Shown one piece after another: positions 1 to 10,873 of a DNA stretch of 64,000 bases. Each line of letters opens with the position of its first letter. Position 1 is the first letter of the stretch. A program made the translations under genes and the position numbers. Under the pieces are notes generated by a model, which saw nothing but the letters and a program-made list of their open reading frames with translations, ran no database searches and was not told the origin of the DNA. The DNA is from Lathyrus oleraceus (taxonomy: Eukaryota > Streptophyta > Magnoliopsida > Fabales > Fabaceae): the NCBI RefSeq assembly GCF_024323335.1, contig NC_066585.1, positions 538,347,769 through 538,411,768 on the forward strand. The letters are read 5' to 3'.

Positions 1-2875
1 CAATATTATTTGTATTCGGCATATTCACATTGTATTATGGTGTATTATGTGTAAATAAATTCAATGATTTTCTTCTCCATCACCAAATTTTAGGTTTCTT
101 CATCACTAAGTAACGAAGTTAAAGGACTATAAATTAATGATTCACATTATATATAAATGGTTAATAAGTGAAATTACATAATCAAGATCAATATTATTTG
201 TATTCGCTATATTCTCATTGTATTATGGTATATTATACGTAAAAAAACTCAATAGTTTTCTTCTCCATCACCTAATTTTAGGTTTCTTCATCACTAAGAA
301 ACAAAGTTAAAAAACTATAAATGAAAGATTCATATTATATATAAATGGGTAACAACTTAAATTACATAATCAAGATCAATACTATTTGAATTCGGCATAT
401 TCACATTGTATTATGGTATATAATATGTAAATAAATTCAATAATTTTCTTCTCCATCACCAAATTTTAGGTTTCTTCATCCTTAAGTAACAAAGTTAAAG
501 TACTATAAATTAATGATTCATTTTATATATAAATGGTTAATAAGTGAAATTACATAATAATACTCAATTTTATTTGTATTCGTCATATTCACATTGTATT
601 ATGGTATATTATATGTAAAAAAAATTAATATTTTTCTTCTCGATCACCAAATTTTAGGTTTCTTCATCACTAAGCAACAAAGGAAAAAACTATAAATGAA
701 TGGTTCATATTATATATAAATGGGTAACAAGTGAAATTACATAATCAAGATCAACTTTATTTGTATTCGGCATATTCACATTGTATTATGGTATATTATA
801 TGTAAAAAAGAAATATTTTTCTTCTCGATCATCAAATTTTAGGTTTCATCATCACTAAGCAACAAAGTGAAAAAACTATAAATGAATGATTCATATTATA
901 TATAAATGGGTAACAAGTGAAATTACATAATCAAGATCAACTTTATTTGTATTCGGCATATTCACATTGTATTATGGTATATTATACGTAAATAAATTGA
1001 ATAATTTTCTTCTCCATCACCAAATTTTAGGTTTATTCATCACCAAGTACCAAAATTAAACGACTATAAATTAATGATTCATATTATATATAAATGGTTA
1101 ATAAGTGAAATTACGTAATAAAGATCAATAATATTTGTATTCATCATATTCACATTGTATTATAGTATATTATATGTAAAAAAAATTAATATTTTTTTTC
1201 TCCATCGCCAAATTTTAAGTTTCTTCATCACTAAGCAACAAAGTGAAAAAACTATAAATTAATGATTCACATTATATATAAATGGGTAATAAGTGAAATT
1301 ACATAATCAAGATCAATATTATTTGTATTCGCCATATTCACATTGTATTATGGTAAATTACATGTAAAAAAAACTCAATATTTTTATTCTCCATCACCAA
1401 ATTTTAGGTTTCTTCATCACTAAGAAACATAGTGAAAAAACTATAAATGAATGATTTATATTATATATAATTGGGTAACAACTGAAACTACATAATCAAG
1501 ATTAATATTATTTGTATTCGGCATATTCACATTGTATTATGGTATACTATTCGTAAATAAATGATATAATTTTCTTCTCCATCACCAAATTTTAGGTTTC
1601 TTCATCACTAAGTAACAAATTTAAAGGAACAAAGTGAATGATTCATATTATATATAAACGGTTAATAAGTGAAATTACGTAATAAAGCTCAATTGTAATT
1701 GTATTTGTCATATTCACACTGTATTATGGTATATTATATGTAAAAAAATTAATATTTTCTTCTCCATCACCAAATTTTAGGTTTCGTCATCACTAAGAAA
1801 CAAAGTGAAATAAATATAAATGAATGATTCATATTATATATAAATGGGTAAAAACTTAAATTACATAATCAAGATCAATATTATTTGTATTCGGCATATT
1901 CACATTGTATTATGGTATATAATGTGTAAATAAATTCAATAATTTTCTTCTCCATCATGAAATTTTAGGTTTCTTCATCGCTAAGTAACAAAGTTAAAGT
2001 ACTATAAATTATTGATTCATATTATATATAAATGGTTAATTAGTGAAATTAGATAATAAAGTGAAAAAACTATAAATTTTAGGTTTCTTCATGAAATTTT
2101 ATTTGTATTCGTCATAGTCACATTGTATTATGCTACATTATATGTAAAAAAAAATATTTTTCTTCACGATCACCAAATTTTAGGTTTCTTCATCACTAAG
2201 CAACAAAGTGAAAAAACTATAAATGAATGATTCATATTATATATAAAGGTGTAACAAGTAAAATTACATAATCAAGATTAATATTATTTGTATTCGGCAT
2301 ATTCACATTGTATTATGGTATATTATACGTAAATAAATTGAATAATTTTCTTCTCCATCACCAAATTTTAGGTTTCTTCATCACCAGGTAACAAAATTAA
2401 AGGACTATAAATTAATGATTCATATTATATATAAATGGTTAATAAGTGAAATTAGGTAATAAAGCTCAATATTATTTGTATTCATCATATTCACATTGTA
2501 TTATGGTATTATATATGTAAAAAACAAATTTAATATTTTTTCTCCATCACCAAATTTTAGATTTCTTCATCACTAAGCAACAAAGTGAAAAAAACTATAA
2601 ATGAATGATTCATATTATATATAAATGGGTAACTAGTGAATTTACATAATCAAGATCAACATTATTTGTATACGGCATATTCACATTGTATTATGGTATA
2701 TTATGTGTAAATAAATTCAATATTTTTCTTCTCCATCACCAAATTTTGGGTTTCTTCATCACTAAGTAACAAAGTTGAAGGACTATAAATTAATGATTCA
2801 CATTATATATAAATGGTTAATAAGTGAAATTACATAATAAAACTCAATATTATTTGTATTCGCCATATTCACATT
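1..2875. repeat. Intra-array duplication, copy 1 (24-monomer offset)
   Basis: This block is nearly identical to 4537-7411, at an offset of 4,536 bp (4,537 after a single extra A near 5718). Shared rare variants confirm true duplication rather than ordinary monomer similarity: the variant at 41-51, the 'ATACTATTCG' variant at 1543, the shortened monomer near 1620 and the scrambled monomer near 2050-2095 all recur at the offset. Similarity drops abruptly after about 2875, where copy 1 changes from a B-like start to a G-like body. The block is open at the left edge, so the true copy may be longer. Confidence 0.88.
2040..2105. repeat. Scrambled satellite monomer
   Basis: The linker between two monomers contains a displaced piece of monomer body (AAACTATAAA joined directly to TTTTAGGTTTCTTCAT and then ATGAAATTTTATTTG). 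This looks like a small templated rearrangement. The same scar recurs near 6590-6640 in the duplicated copy, so it predates the 4.5-kb duplication. Confidence 0.7.
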
Positions 2876-4536
2876 GTATTATGGTATATTATACGTAAAT
2901 AAATTGAATAATTTTCTTCTCCATCACCAAATTTTAGGTTTATTCATCACCAAGTACCAAAATTAAACGACTATAAATTAATGATGCATATTATATATAA
3001 ATGGTTAATAAGTGAAATTACGTAATAAAGATCAATAATATTTGTATTCATCATATTCACATTGTATTATAGTATATTATATGTAAAAAAAATTAATATT
3101 TTTTTTCTCCGTCGCCAAATTTTAGGTTTCTTCATCACTAAGCAACAAAGTGAAAAAAACATTAAATGAATGATTCATATTATATATAAATGGGTAACAA
3201 GTGAATTTACATAATCAAGATCAACATTATTTGTATACGGCATATTGACATTGAATTATGGTATATTATATGTAAATAAATTCAATAATTTTCTTCTCCA
3301 GCACCAAATTTTAGGTTTCTTCATCACTAAGTAACAAAGTTGAAGGACTATAAATTAATGATTCACATTATATATAAATGGTTAATAAGTGAAATTACAT
3401 AATCAAGATCAATATTATTTGTATTCGTCATATTCACATTGTATTATGGTAAATTTCATGTAAAAAAAAACACAATATTTTTATTCTCCATCACAAAATT
3501 TTAGGTTTCTTCATCACTAAGAAACAAAGTGAAAATACTATAAATGAATGATTCATATTATATATAAATGGGTAACAACTGAAACTACATAATCAAGATC
3601 AATATTATTTGTATTCGGTATATTCACATTGTATTATGGTATACTATTCGTAAATAAATGATATAATTTTCTTCTCCATCACCAAATTTTAGGTTTACTC
3701 ATCCCTAAGTAACAAATTTAAAGGATTATAAATTAATGATTCATATTATATATAAACGGTTAATAAGTGAAATTACGTAATAAAGCTCAATTGTAATTGT
3801 ATTTGTCATATTCACACTGTATTATGGTATATTATATGTTAAAAAATTAATATTTTCTTCTCCATCACCAAATTTTAGGTTTCGTCATCACTAAGAAACA
3901 AAGTGAAATAAATATAAATGAATGATTCATATTATATATAAATGGGTAAAAACTTAAATTACATATTCAAGATCAATATTATTTGTATTCGGCATATTCA
4001 CATTGTATTATGGTATATAATATGTAAATAAATTCAATAATTTTCTTCTCCATCACCAAATTTTAGGTTTCTTCATCCTTAAGTAACAAAGTTAAAGTAC
4101 TATAAATTAATGATTCATTTTATATATAAATGGTTAATAAGTGAAATTACATAATAATACTCAATTTTATTTGTATTCGTCATATTTACATTGTATTATG
4201 GTATATAATAATAAATAAATTCTATAATTTTCTTCTCCATCACCAAATTTTAGGTGTCTTCATCTTTAAGTAACAAATTTAAAGTATCATAAATTAATGA
4301 TTCATATTATATGTAAACGGTTAATAAGTCAAATTGCGTAATAAAGCTCAATTATAATTGTTTTTGTCATATTCACACTCTATTATGTTATATTATATTT
4401 AAAAAAACTCAATAATTTTCTTCTCCTTCACCAAATTTTAGGTTTCTTCATCACTAAGCAACAAAGTTAAAAAAATATAAAAGAATGATTCATATTATAT
4501 ATAAAAGGGTAACAACTTAAATTACATAATCAAGAT

Positions 4537-7411
4537 CAATATTATTTGTATTCGGCATATTCACATTGTATTATGGTGTATTATGTGTAAATAAATTCAA
4601 TGATTTTCTTCTCCATCACCAAATTTTAGGTTTCTTCATCACTAAGTAACGAAGTTAAAGGACTATAAATTAATGATTCACATTATATATAAATGGTTAA
4701 TAAGTGAAATTACATAATCAAGATCAATATTATTTGTATTCGCTATATTCTCATTGTATTATGGTATATTATACGTAAAAAAACTCAATAGTTTTCTTCT
4801 CCATCACCTAATTTTAGGTTTCTTCATCACTAAGAAACAAAGTTAAAAAACTATAAATGAAAGATTCATATTATATATAAATGGGTAACAACTTAAATTA
4901 CATAATCAAGATCAATACTATTTGAATTCGGCATATTCACATTGTATTATGGTATATAATATGTAAATAAATTCAATAATTTTCTTCTCCATCACCAAAT
5001 TTTAGGTTTCTTCATCCTTAAGTAACAAAGTTAAAGTACTATAAATTAATGATTCATTTTATATATAAATGGTTAATAAGTGAAATTACATAATAATACT
5101 CAATTTTATTTGTATTCGTCATATTCACATTGTATTATGGTATATTATATGTAAAAAAAATTAATATTTTTCTTCTCGATCACCAAATTTTAGGTTTCTT
5201 CATCACTAAGCAACAAAGGAAAAAACTATAAATGAATGGTTCATATTATATATAAATGGGTAACAAGTGAAATTACATAATCAAGATCAACTTTATTTGT
5301 ATTCGGCATATTCACATTGTATTATGGTATATTATATGTAAAAAAGAAATATTTTTCTTCTCGATCATCAAATTTTAGGTTTCATCATCACTAAGCAACA
5401 AAGTGAAAAAACTATAAATGAATGATTCATATTATATATAAATGGGTAACAAGTGAAATTACATAATCAAGATCAACTTTATTTGTATTCGGCATATTCA
5501 CATTGTATTATGGTATATTATACGTAAATAAATTGAATAATTTTCTTCTCCATCACCAAATTTTAGGTTTATTCATCACCAAGTACCAAAATTAAACGAC
5601 TATAAATTAATGATTCATATTATATATAAATGGTTAATAAGTGAAATTACGTAATAAAGATCAATAATATTTGTATTCATCATATTCACATTGTATTATA
5701 GTATATTATATGTAAAAAAAAATTAATATTTTTTTTCTCCATCGCCAAATTTTAAGTTTCTTCATCACTAAGCAACAAAGTGAAAAAACTATAAATTAAT
5801 GATTCACATTATATATAAATGGGTAATAAGTGAAATTACATAATCAAGATCAATATTATTTGTATTCGCCATATTCACATTGTATTATGGTAAATTACAT
5901 GTAAAAAAAACTCAATATTTTTATTCTCCATCACCAAATTTTAGGTTTCTTCATCACTAAGAAACATAGTGAAAAAACTATAAATGAATGATTTATATTA
6001 TATATAATTGGGTAACAACTGAAACTACATAATCAAGATTAATATTATTTGTATTCGGCATATTCACATTGTATTATGGTATACTATTCGTAAATAAATG
6101 ATATAATTTTCTTCTCCATCACCAAATTTTAGGTTTCTTCATCACTAAGTAACAAATTTAAAGGAACAAAGTGAATGATTCATATTATATATAAACGGTT
6201 AATAAGTGAAATTACGTAATAAAGCTCAATTGTAATTGTATTTGTCATATTCACACTGTATTATGGTATATTATATGTAAAAAAATTAATATTTTCTTCT
6301 CCATCACCAAATTTTAGGTTTCGTCATCACTAAGAAACAAAGTGAAATAAATATAAATGAATGATTCATATTATATATAAATGGGTAAAAACTTAAATTA
6401 CATAATCAAGATCAATATTATTTGTATTCGGCATATTCACATTGTATTATGGTATATAATGTGTAAATAAATTCAATAATTTTCTTCTCCATCATGAAAT
6501 TTTAGGTTTCTTCATCGCTAAGTAACAAAGTTAAAGTACTATAAATTATTGATTCATATTATATATAAATGGTTAATTAGTGAAATTAGATAATAAAGTG
6601 AAAAAACTATAAATTTTAGGTTTCTTCATGAAATTTTATTTGTATTCGTCATAGTCACATTGTATTATGCTACATTATATGTAAAAAAAAATATTTTTCT
6701 TCACGATCACCAAATTTTAGGTTTCTTCATCACTAAGCAACAAAGTGAAAAAACTATAAATGAATGATTCATATTATATATAAAGGTGTAACAAGTAAAA
6801 TTACATAATCAAGATCAATATTATTTGTATTCGGCATATTCACATTGTATTATGGTATATTATACGTAAATAAATTGAATAATTTTCTTCTCCATCACCA
6901 AATTTTAGGTTTCTTCATCACCAGGTAACAAAATTAAAGGACTATAAATTAATGATTCATATTATATATAAATGGTTAATAAGTGAAATTAGGTAATAAA
7001 GCTCAATATTATTTGTATTCATCATATTCACATTGTATTATGGTATTATATATGTAAAAAACAAATTTAATATTTTTTCTCCATCACCAAATTTTAGATT
7101 TCTTCATCACTAAGCAACAAAGTGAAAAAAACTATAAATGAATGATTCATATTATATATAAATGGGTAACTAGTGAATTTACATAATCAAGATCAACATT
7201 ATTTGTATACGGCATATTCACATTGTATTATGGTATATTATGTGTAAATAAATTCAATATTTTTCTTCTCCATCACCAAATTTTGGGTTTCTTCATCACT
7301 AAGTAACAAAGTTGAAGGACTATAAATTAATGATTCACATTATATATAAATGGTTAATAAGTGAAATTACATAATAAAACTCAATATTATTTGTATTCGC
7401 CATATTCACAT
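4537..7411. repeat. Intra-array duplication, copy 2
   Basis: Second copy of the block at 1-2875, differing by only a few substitutions and a one-base homopolymer indel. Beyond about 7411 it continues as a normal B monomer ('TTGAATTATGG', then 'GTATAAAAAAACTC'-like) and into A-B-G-H tetramers, whereas copy 1 switches to a B/G hybrid. Confidence 0.88.
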
Positions 7412-8420
7412 TGAATTATGGTATATTATATTTATAAAAAAACTCAATATTTTTCTTTGTCATCACCAAATTTTAGGTTTCTTCATCACTAAGAAACAAA
7501 GTTAAAAAACTATAAATGAATGATTCATATTATATATAAAGGTGTAACAAGTGAAATTACATAATCAAGATCAATATTATTTGTATTCGGCATATTCACA
7601 TTGTTTATGGTATATTATACGTAAATAAATTGAATAATTTTCTTCTCCATCACCAAATTTTAGGTTTCTTCATCACCAGGTAACAAAATTAAAGGACTAT
7701 AAATTAATGATTCATATTATATATAAGGGGTTAATAAGTGAAATTATGTAATAAAGCTCAATATTATTTGTATTCATCATATTCACATTGTATTATGGTA
7801 TATTATATGTAAAAAACAAATTTAATATTTTTTCTTCATCACCAAATTTTAGATTTCTTCATCACTAAGCAACAAAGTGAAAAAAACTACAAATGAATGA
7901 TTCATATTATATATAATGGGTAACAAGTGAATTTACATAATCAAGATCAACATTATTTGTATACGGCATATTCACATTGTATTATGGTATATTATGTGTA
8001 AATAAATTAAATATTTTTCTTCTCCATCACCAAATTTTGGGTTTCTTCATCACTAAGTAACAAAGTTGAAGGACTATAAATTAATGATTCACATTATATA
8101 GAAATGGTTAATAAGTGAAATTACATAATAAAACTCAATATTATTTGTATTCGCCATATTCACATTGAATTATGGTATATTATATGTATAAAAAAACTCA
8201 ATATTTTTCTTCGCCATCACCAAATTTTAGGTTTCTTCATCACTAAGAAACAAAGTTAAAAAACTATAAATGAATGATTCATATTATGTATAAAGGTGTA
8301 ACAAGTGAAATTACATAATCAAGATCAATATTATTTGTATTCGGCATATTCACATTGTATTATGGTATATTATACGTAAATAAATTGAATAATTTTCTTC
8401 TCCATCACAAAATTTTAGGT

Positions 8421-8425
8421 TTCTT
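8421..8425. repeat. Target site duplication, left (TTCTT)
   Basis: The five bases TTCTT directly precede the TGTAAT start of LTR1 and are repeated directly after LTR3 at 22224-22228. In uninterrupted monomers the target reads GGTTTCTTCATCACC, so the flanks rejoin exactly after one copy of TTCTT is removed. Confidence 0.93.
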
Positions 8426-8720
8426 TGTAATATCCCATATTCCTTTAAATGCTCAATTAGTTGTCAGTTGAGATCAATTGAGTACCTGTGTACTATATCT
8501 TTTGTTAGTTGTAGCAATTAGAGCTCCTTTGTGCTCTAAATGTTGTCAATTGGGACCAATAGAGTAACTGGGGAACTCTGAAGAGATTAATTATTAATAA
8601 AAGAGACGGACCAATATTAATAATTACAAGAGAAGACATTTTTGGTAACATTAATAATTGGTCGATTGGTACTGGAAGAAGAAATATCAATTGGGATATT
8701 TTGTTACTACCTAATATTAT

Positions 8721-8964
8721 AATATATATACGTATTATATGTTATATATATATATATATTATGTGGTAGTAAGAGTAAGAAGAAGAGAAAGGATAAGAAG
8801 AAAGGAAAGGAAAAGAATAAGAAGAAGTAGGTAAGGGAGGAAGAATATATATACGTATTATATGTTATATATATATATATTATGTGGTAGTAAGAGTAAG
8901 AAGAAGAGAAAGGATAAGAAGAAAGGAAAGGAAAAGAATAAGAAGAAGTAGGTAAGGGAGGAAG
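8721..8964 (+). repeat. 121-123 bp tandem duplication inside LTR1
   Basis: Copies at 8721-8843 and 8844-8964 repeat the TA-rich segment plus the start of the purine tract; the second is two bases shorter in the TA run. LTR2 and LTR3 have a single copy, so the duplication arose in LTR1, probably by slippage or unequal exchange. Confidence 0.9.
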
Positions 8965-9092
8965 AGAGATATCAGAAGGAAAAGAAAGAAAGAAAGGGAA
9001 GAGGAGAAAAAGAGGAAAAGAGGAAAATAAGGAAGAGAAAGAGGAAGAAGAGGAGAAGAAGAAAACTCATGGGAGAAGAAGAGGAAGGAAAC
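8767..9092 (+). repeat. Purine-rich (GA) tract in LTR1
   Basis: The plus strand is almost entirely A and G (GAAGA, GGAAAG, GAGGAAGAAG units), interrupted only by the TA-rich insert of the tandem duplication. The matching minus-strand open frame is Phe/Ser/Leu low complexity and is not a gene. Such tracts can adopt triplex structures or act as GA-type regulatory sites; neither is shown here. Confidence 0.8.
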
Positions 9093-9166
9093 CATGGAAG
9101 CACCATCATCATCTCATCTTCAGCATCACCAACTTCATCTTCTTCTTCTTCTTCTACTAGGTGAGT
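9069..9166 (+). other. Possible short leader exon with strong 5' splice site in LTR1
   Basis: An ATG at 9069 opens a frame of about 30 codons (acidic Gly-Glu-rich start, then Ser-rich) that reaches a perfect plant donor, CTAG then GTGAGT at 9161-9166. The same arrangement occurs in LTR2 (ATG 14846, donor 14932), where the trinucleotide run is six bases shorter, an in-frame difference. The T-rich sequence downstream resembles intron. It could be a captured host exon, an LTR leader exon or chance. I see no homology that I recognise. Confidence 0.3.
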
Positions 9167-9200
9167 TCTTAGATAGTTTTAGCCTTTGGGGGTTTACAGT

Positions 9201-9266
9201 GTTAACCGGTTAACGCGTAGCAAAATCCACTTTCTGGGCAATTTCGTGAGTGGTTAACCGGTTAAC
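9201..9266. repeat. Pair of 14-bp palindromes in LTR1
   Basis: GTTAACCGGTTAAC, a perfect 14-bp palindrome, occurs at 9201-9214 and 9253-9266, start to start 52 bp. Conserved in LTR2 at the same spacing and in LTR3 at 21-bp spacing. Both spacings are close to whole numbers of helical turns, which would suit a dimeric DNA-binding protein; function is inference. Confidence 0.85.
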
Positions 9267-9302
9267 ACAGAAACAGAATTTAATTTCTGTTTGTAAAGAA
9301 TT

Positions 9303-9370
9303 TGTCACCAATAGGGTTCGAACCAAGGACCTCCTTGAAAATGTACATGCCTTACCACTAGGCTAGAGAG
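9303..9370 (-). other. tRNA-like Pol III box pair in LTR1, minus strand
   Basis: On the minus strand the sequence reads TAGCCTAGTGGTAAGGC (A-box-like, plus-strand complement 9349-9365) and about 35 bases later GGTTCGAACCC (B-box, complement 9314-9324). This matches the internal promoter layout of tRNA genes and tRNA-derived SINEs. The putative acceptor ends do not pair well, so it is not an intact tRNA gene. It may be a SINE head or tRNA relic absorbed into the LTR. Confidence 0.6.
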
Positions 9371-10174
9371 GTTGTTGTTGAATGCTTATGCAATGAATAA
9401 ATATTAATCTAAATCTTGATTAAGATAGATTAACGAATTAATTGAGCGTTATAACTCCGTTTTGGATGCGGACGGATGCGTTAGTAAGATAATGAAAAAG
9501 GCTATTATTATGATATCATATTATAGTGTATTGTGCGTCTTACAAATTCTATGAATTTTATTTTGATGGGTGTTAAACATGGTTGATATGGTTGATAGTG
9601 AAATAACATGACTAAAGATAACGTAAAGGACTATTATTATTGTTCCATGTTATAAAATAGTATGTGATTTATAAATGCCATGAATTTTATCATGATGAAA
9701 ATTAAATATTGTTGTTATGTGGAAGGTGAAATAACATGATTAAAAACCTTACAAAGAGGAGTGAGGAAACCTAGAAGAATAATTTGATTAATAACTTAGA
9801 AAGATAATCTAGGTTATGGAACATGTGAGATACATGTATGAGAATACGGTATTCATTCGTACGACGCTTATGTGAGGTCGTGGACGAATTGTTACCATGA
9901 TTAAGAATGAGACGCATTGTATGGAACATGCCATGTTATTATTTGTGTATTATGGTGAATGAAGTCACCTATGATTGATGAATTTGTTATGGTTCGTGGA
10001 ACCAATGTTTTGTGGAACCGATCATGTATTCAGAATGTGTATTTTTCTGTGGTGGTACACATCTCTTGTGGTATGCTTAGATGAGTAAGCATTGGGATGT
10101 GGGACCAATGATTCGAGCCTCAATTGGGTTTGAGCCCCAACCATGGCGGACATGGGGGAAAGGTGGACACCTAT

Positions 10175-10270
10175 GTGGGTTAGAGTCCCATACGGTGAAA
10201 GATACCCAAGGTGGGTTAGAGTCCTATACGGGTGATGGTTCTTAAAAGTGGGTTTAAGTCCCATAGGGGA
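10175..10270 (+). repeat. Three degenerate 36-37 bp repeats in LTR1
   Basis: The motif GTGGGTTAGAGTCCCATACGG and close variants begin at 10175, 10211 and 10248, spaced 36 and 37 bp. A related GGGTTTGAGCCCC motif lies about 50 bp upstream. The same series is present in LTR2 (from 16179) and LTR3 (from 21541). Minus-strand frames of about 95 codons across it are by-products of the repeat. Confidence 0.75.
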
Positions 10271-10758
10271 ACCGGATATCCACCGCGAAAGTCGAATCAT
10301 ACGAGCATGCATGAACCGAGCCTGGCTTAGACGTAAGTCCGATCGGGAATTGATGTTTCGTGATCTGAATAATGATCGTGGTTGTGTTATGAGAACTCAG
10401 ATGCATGTTGCCATACAATTGCGAGATAGTTTCCCCATCGCTCAAGTCTTCGTTCCCTTGTTGACTTGAGTTGGATATGAGTTGAATATCGATTAGAATG
10501 TCCTGTAGAGCCGAGTGGACCCATGGGATAGGAGAACTCACTGAGATTATTATCTCATCCCATTATTGTTGTTATTTTTCAGGTATTCTTTACAGGTTGG
10601 ATCTAAGAGAAACTATTATGGATGTTTCAAGGGTTGCTGTTTAGCATAATCTTCCGCTGTGGAGTGGTGTGCAATGAAGATATTGTACATAGTTCTTAGA
10701 TTTTTATTGTTTAGGCATTATTGTATGACATGTTCCATTGATGTTTTAGTTTGGACAT

Positions 10759-10771
10759 GTATATATATATT
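10759..10771 (+). promoter_or_regulatory. TATA-like run near the 3' end of LTR1
   Basis: A TATATATATAT run about 90 bp upstream of the LTR end, in the position where an LTR promoter could drive a short R-U5. The equivalent in LTR2 is 16763-16774. Tentative, because TA-rich runs are common in this element. Confidence 0.3.
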
Positions 10772-10861
10772 GATGCCATTAGGCACTTATGTTGTGACAG
10801 TACCAAAATTTAACACTTGTATGATATTATTCTAGATATATATTATACAGGTTGTTACAGT

Positions 10862-10873
10862 TGGTATCAGAGC
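10862..10873 (+). other. Primer binding site 1 (tRNA-iMet type)
   Basis: TGGTATCAGAGC, the usual plant primer site complementary to the 3' end of initiator tRNA-Met, lies two bases after the end of LTR1. Confidence 0.92.

Larger units (their letters stand above)
1..8425. repeat. Satellite DNA, left arm, about 45 monomers of about 188 bp
   Basis: Tandem AT-rich satellite. Successive monomers begin at 1, 189, 377, 565, 752 and 938, giving a period of 186-188 bp. Each monomer carries a 'CATATTCACATTGTATTATGG' type block, a 'CACCAAATTTTAGGTTTC' type block and a 'ATGATTCATATTATATATAA' type block in the same order and orientation. Monomers are more diverged from each other than in the right arm. 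Between about 1328 and 2668, and again 5865-7205, diverged versions of the monomer types B to H defined in the right arm occur in the same order, so the higher-order organisation is older than the homogenised right arm. The last 1.2 kb (7205-8425) reads A-B-G-H-A-B-G. The array runs off the left edge. No open reading frame here is credible. Confidence 0.97.
8426..10859 (+). repeat. LTR1 (5' outer LTR), 2,434 bp
   Basis: Starts TGTAATATCCC after the target duplication and ends TTGTTACA two bases before the PBS. In order it holds a TA-rich stretch duplicated as a 121-123 bp tandem repeat, a long purine tract, a short ATG-led stretch ending in a strong splice-donor consensus, two GTTAACCGGTTAAC palindromes, a minus-strand tRNA-like box pair, an A/T-rich stretch, three 36-37 bp spaced GTGGGTT(A/T)(G/A)AGTCC repeats and a TATA-like run near the 3' end. 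Compared with LTR2 it lacks roughly 230 bp between the GGGGG after the donor and the first palindrome. Confidence 0.93.

Noticed and set aside
1..8425. CRISPR-like regular spacing of repeats
   Set aside because: Repeats are contiguous monomers of about 188 bp with no unique spacers; this is satellite DNA.
8880..9095. Minus-strand frame of 71 codons rich in Phe, Ser and Leu, also at 14606-14872 and 20610-20879
   Set aside because: It is the complement of the GA-rich tract in the LTR; low complexity with no domain.
9303..9370. Intact tRNA gene on the minus strand
   Set aside because: The acceptor ends do not pair and the two copies differ in ways that would break the stems; only box-like motifs remain.
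10022..10541. Overlapping frames of 73-96 codons on both strands in LTR1, repeated in LTR2 and LTR3
   Set aside because: They lie across degenerate short repeats in the LTR, overlap on opposite strands and resemble no known protein; conservation is explained by LTR identity.
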